From Dactylis glomerata (lineage: Eukaryota; Streptophyta; Magnoliopsida; Poales; Poaceae): a DNA stretch of 64,000 nt. Each line of letters opens with the position of its first letter. Positions within the stretch are counted from its first letter, which is position 1. This document shows positions 63,401 through 64,000 of this stretch, piece after piece. Made by a program: the position numbers and the translations under genes. The notes under the pieces were generated by a model, which made no database searches, was not told the DNA's origin, and saw only the letters and a list, made by a program, of their open reading frames with translations. Location: contig QXEO01001857.1 of the NCBI GenBank assembly GCA_007115705.1, positions 1 through 64,000 on the forward strand, given 5' to 3'.

Positions 63401-63691
63401 CAGATAAAAATCTTGCAAACCGAAGATGATTTACAATGTGATACAGAAATACTCGGCAAACATGTTGCCATTTGTCCCTCTGTTTCCTCCGTCCGGTTAG
63501 ACGTCGGTCCACTTTTATTTGGCCAAATGCGTATGGAATACACATGACAAAGACTTTGTCGTGCTCCAGTAGAAAAACACTTGGCAAAAAGAATTTGTTG
63601 ACGCGGTCTTTACCCTGATTGCCGACTTTAACACTTGACAAGCCGTTTGTCCAAGCTTTTTTATTTTTCCAAGTAAATATCTCCTATAGTG
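60406..63691. mobile_element. CACTA-like element relic, non-coding, with a nested Helitron
   Basis: Left end TACTATAG (one change from CACTATAG) and right end CTATAGTG are inverted. Both flanks (60430-60880, 63320-63660) hold repeated subterminal words of the TTTGCCGAGT / ACTCGGCAAA and ACACTTGGCAA type known from grass En/Spm elements. No transposase frame is present. The adjacent 3-mers (TCC, GCC) differ at one position, so the target duplication is only partial. Termini are inferred. Confidence 0.5.
60902..63015 (+). mobile_element. Non-autonomous Helitron(s), 5' end present twice
   Basis: The 3' end has the hairpin CTCGCA-AA-TGCGAG (62988-63001) 10 nt before CTAG (63012-63015), then T. 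The likely 5' end TCTACTATATACTAAAAGC at 60902 recurs as TCTACTATCTACTAAAAGC at 61774. The following about 110 bp (AGAGACACCACGTTAATCC, CACATCATC) are shared by both. Either one Helitron captured another's end or the second is nested. AT-rich, no RepHel protein. A degraded copy of the 3' hairpin (GCATTTGCGAGGGCCA) sits at 63331-63346. Confidence 0.6.
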
Positions 63692-64000
63692 GCCCCTGGT
63701 ATCTAGCACTGGCATAACTTAGTTGTTTCGTGGGTTAGAATAATTAAGTTGTTCCGTTGATGCCAACATGAGATGTAATGCGCATGATCGCTCGATGCAG
63801 ACATAACTTGTGGAATTGCAATTATGGAATAATTTAGAGAGGTTAATTTAGGCGGTGACAATAAGTGTTACATTTGATTCACTGACTATGTTCATTCAAG
63901 AACCTCGGTATTGGTCAAGGAACAGAATAGTTTAGTGTTAATTATTCGTTGATGTCGAACAAATTGACTTATGGAAAAATAAACAAAACCGCAAAGCCAT
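63692..64000. other. Window end, nothing recognised
   Basis: Intergenic sequence without an open frame, repeat or known motif. Confidence 0.4.

Noticed and set aside
1..64000. tRNA, rRNA, CRISPR arrays, bacterial operons or organellar genes
   Set aside because: None seen; direct repeats present are LTRs, MITEs or local tandem duplications, and genes are of plant nuclear type.

Overview
The window is nuclear DNA of a grass, most likely of the Pooideae. The evidence is grass-type genes with short introns (root-cap proteins, an F-box/DUF295 protein, a REVEILLE-like MYB fragment), Stowaway and Tourist-like MITEs, Ty1-copia and Ty3-gypsy retrotransposons primed by tRNA, a non-autonomous element resembling the Triticeae Sabrina group, LINEs, a CACTA relic and Helitron ends. 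Nothing prokaryotic is present. Genes cover a small part; transposons in several nested layers cover most of the rest. All calls come from reading the sequence and from memory of the families; no search was run.

Layout. 1-1184 (minus): decayed RPA70-like OB-fold gene running off the left edge. 2.2-14.8 kb: tandem cluster of a small secreted, cysteine-free protein family of unknown function, with intact copies at 2419, 8119 and 14412 and a broken copy at 7034. The copies share a conserved block just upstream of the TATA box and duplicated flanks. A young Ty1-copia element (8986-12951) that lacks its reverse transcriptase is inserted in the duplicated 3' flank of the 8119 gene. 14.8-19.4 kb: unresolved, gene-like but without a recognisable product. 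19390-28136: Tat-lineage Ty3-gypsy element with matching 334-bp LTRs and target duplication. It carries, antisense to gag-pol, an intact gene for an AT-hook plus B3 DNA-binding protein. 28.4 kb: first exon of a REVEILLE-like MYB gene with a stop codon. 31.7-34.7 kb: F-box/DUF295 gene with a replaced 3' end, then root-cap gene A (minus).

34.9-53.1 kb is transposon territory: a Harbinger-like relic, a Stowaway, and an old LINE split by a Ty1-copia element (38720-52110). That copia element is itself split in gag by a Sabrina-like gypsy element (42438-50794). 53.5-54.9 kb: root-cap gene B (plus), paralogous to A and divergently oriented, with two short promoter elements shared with A. 55.2-60.2 kb: LINE remnants on both strands, one holding a MITE. 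60.4-63.7 kb: probable CACTA relic with a Helitron inside it.

The host genes appear to be two local families (secreted-protein cluster; root-cap pair) that transposons have pushed apart. The strongest candidate for something new is the AT-hook/B3 gene inside the retrotransposon. Second is the secreted-protein cluster with its shared promoter block. Third is the in-frame RT-less copia element that nevertheless looks recently inserted.
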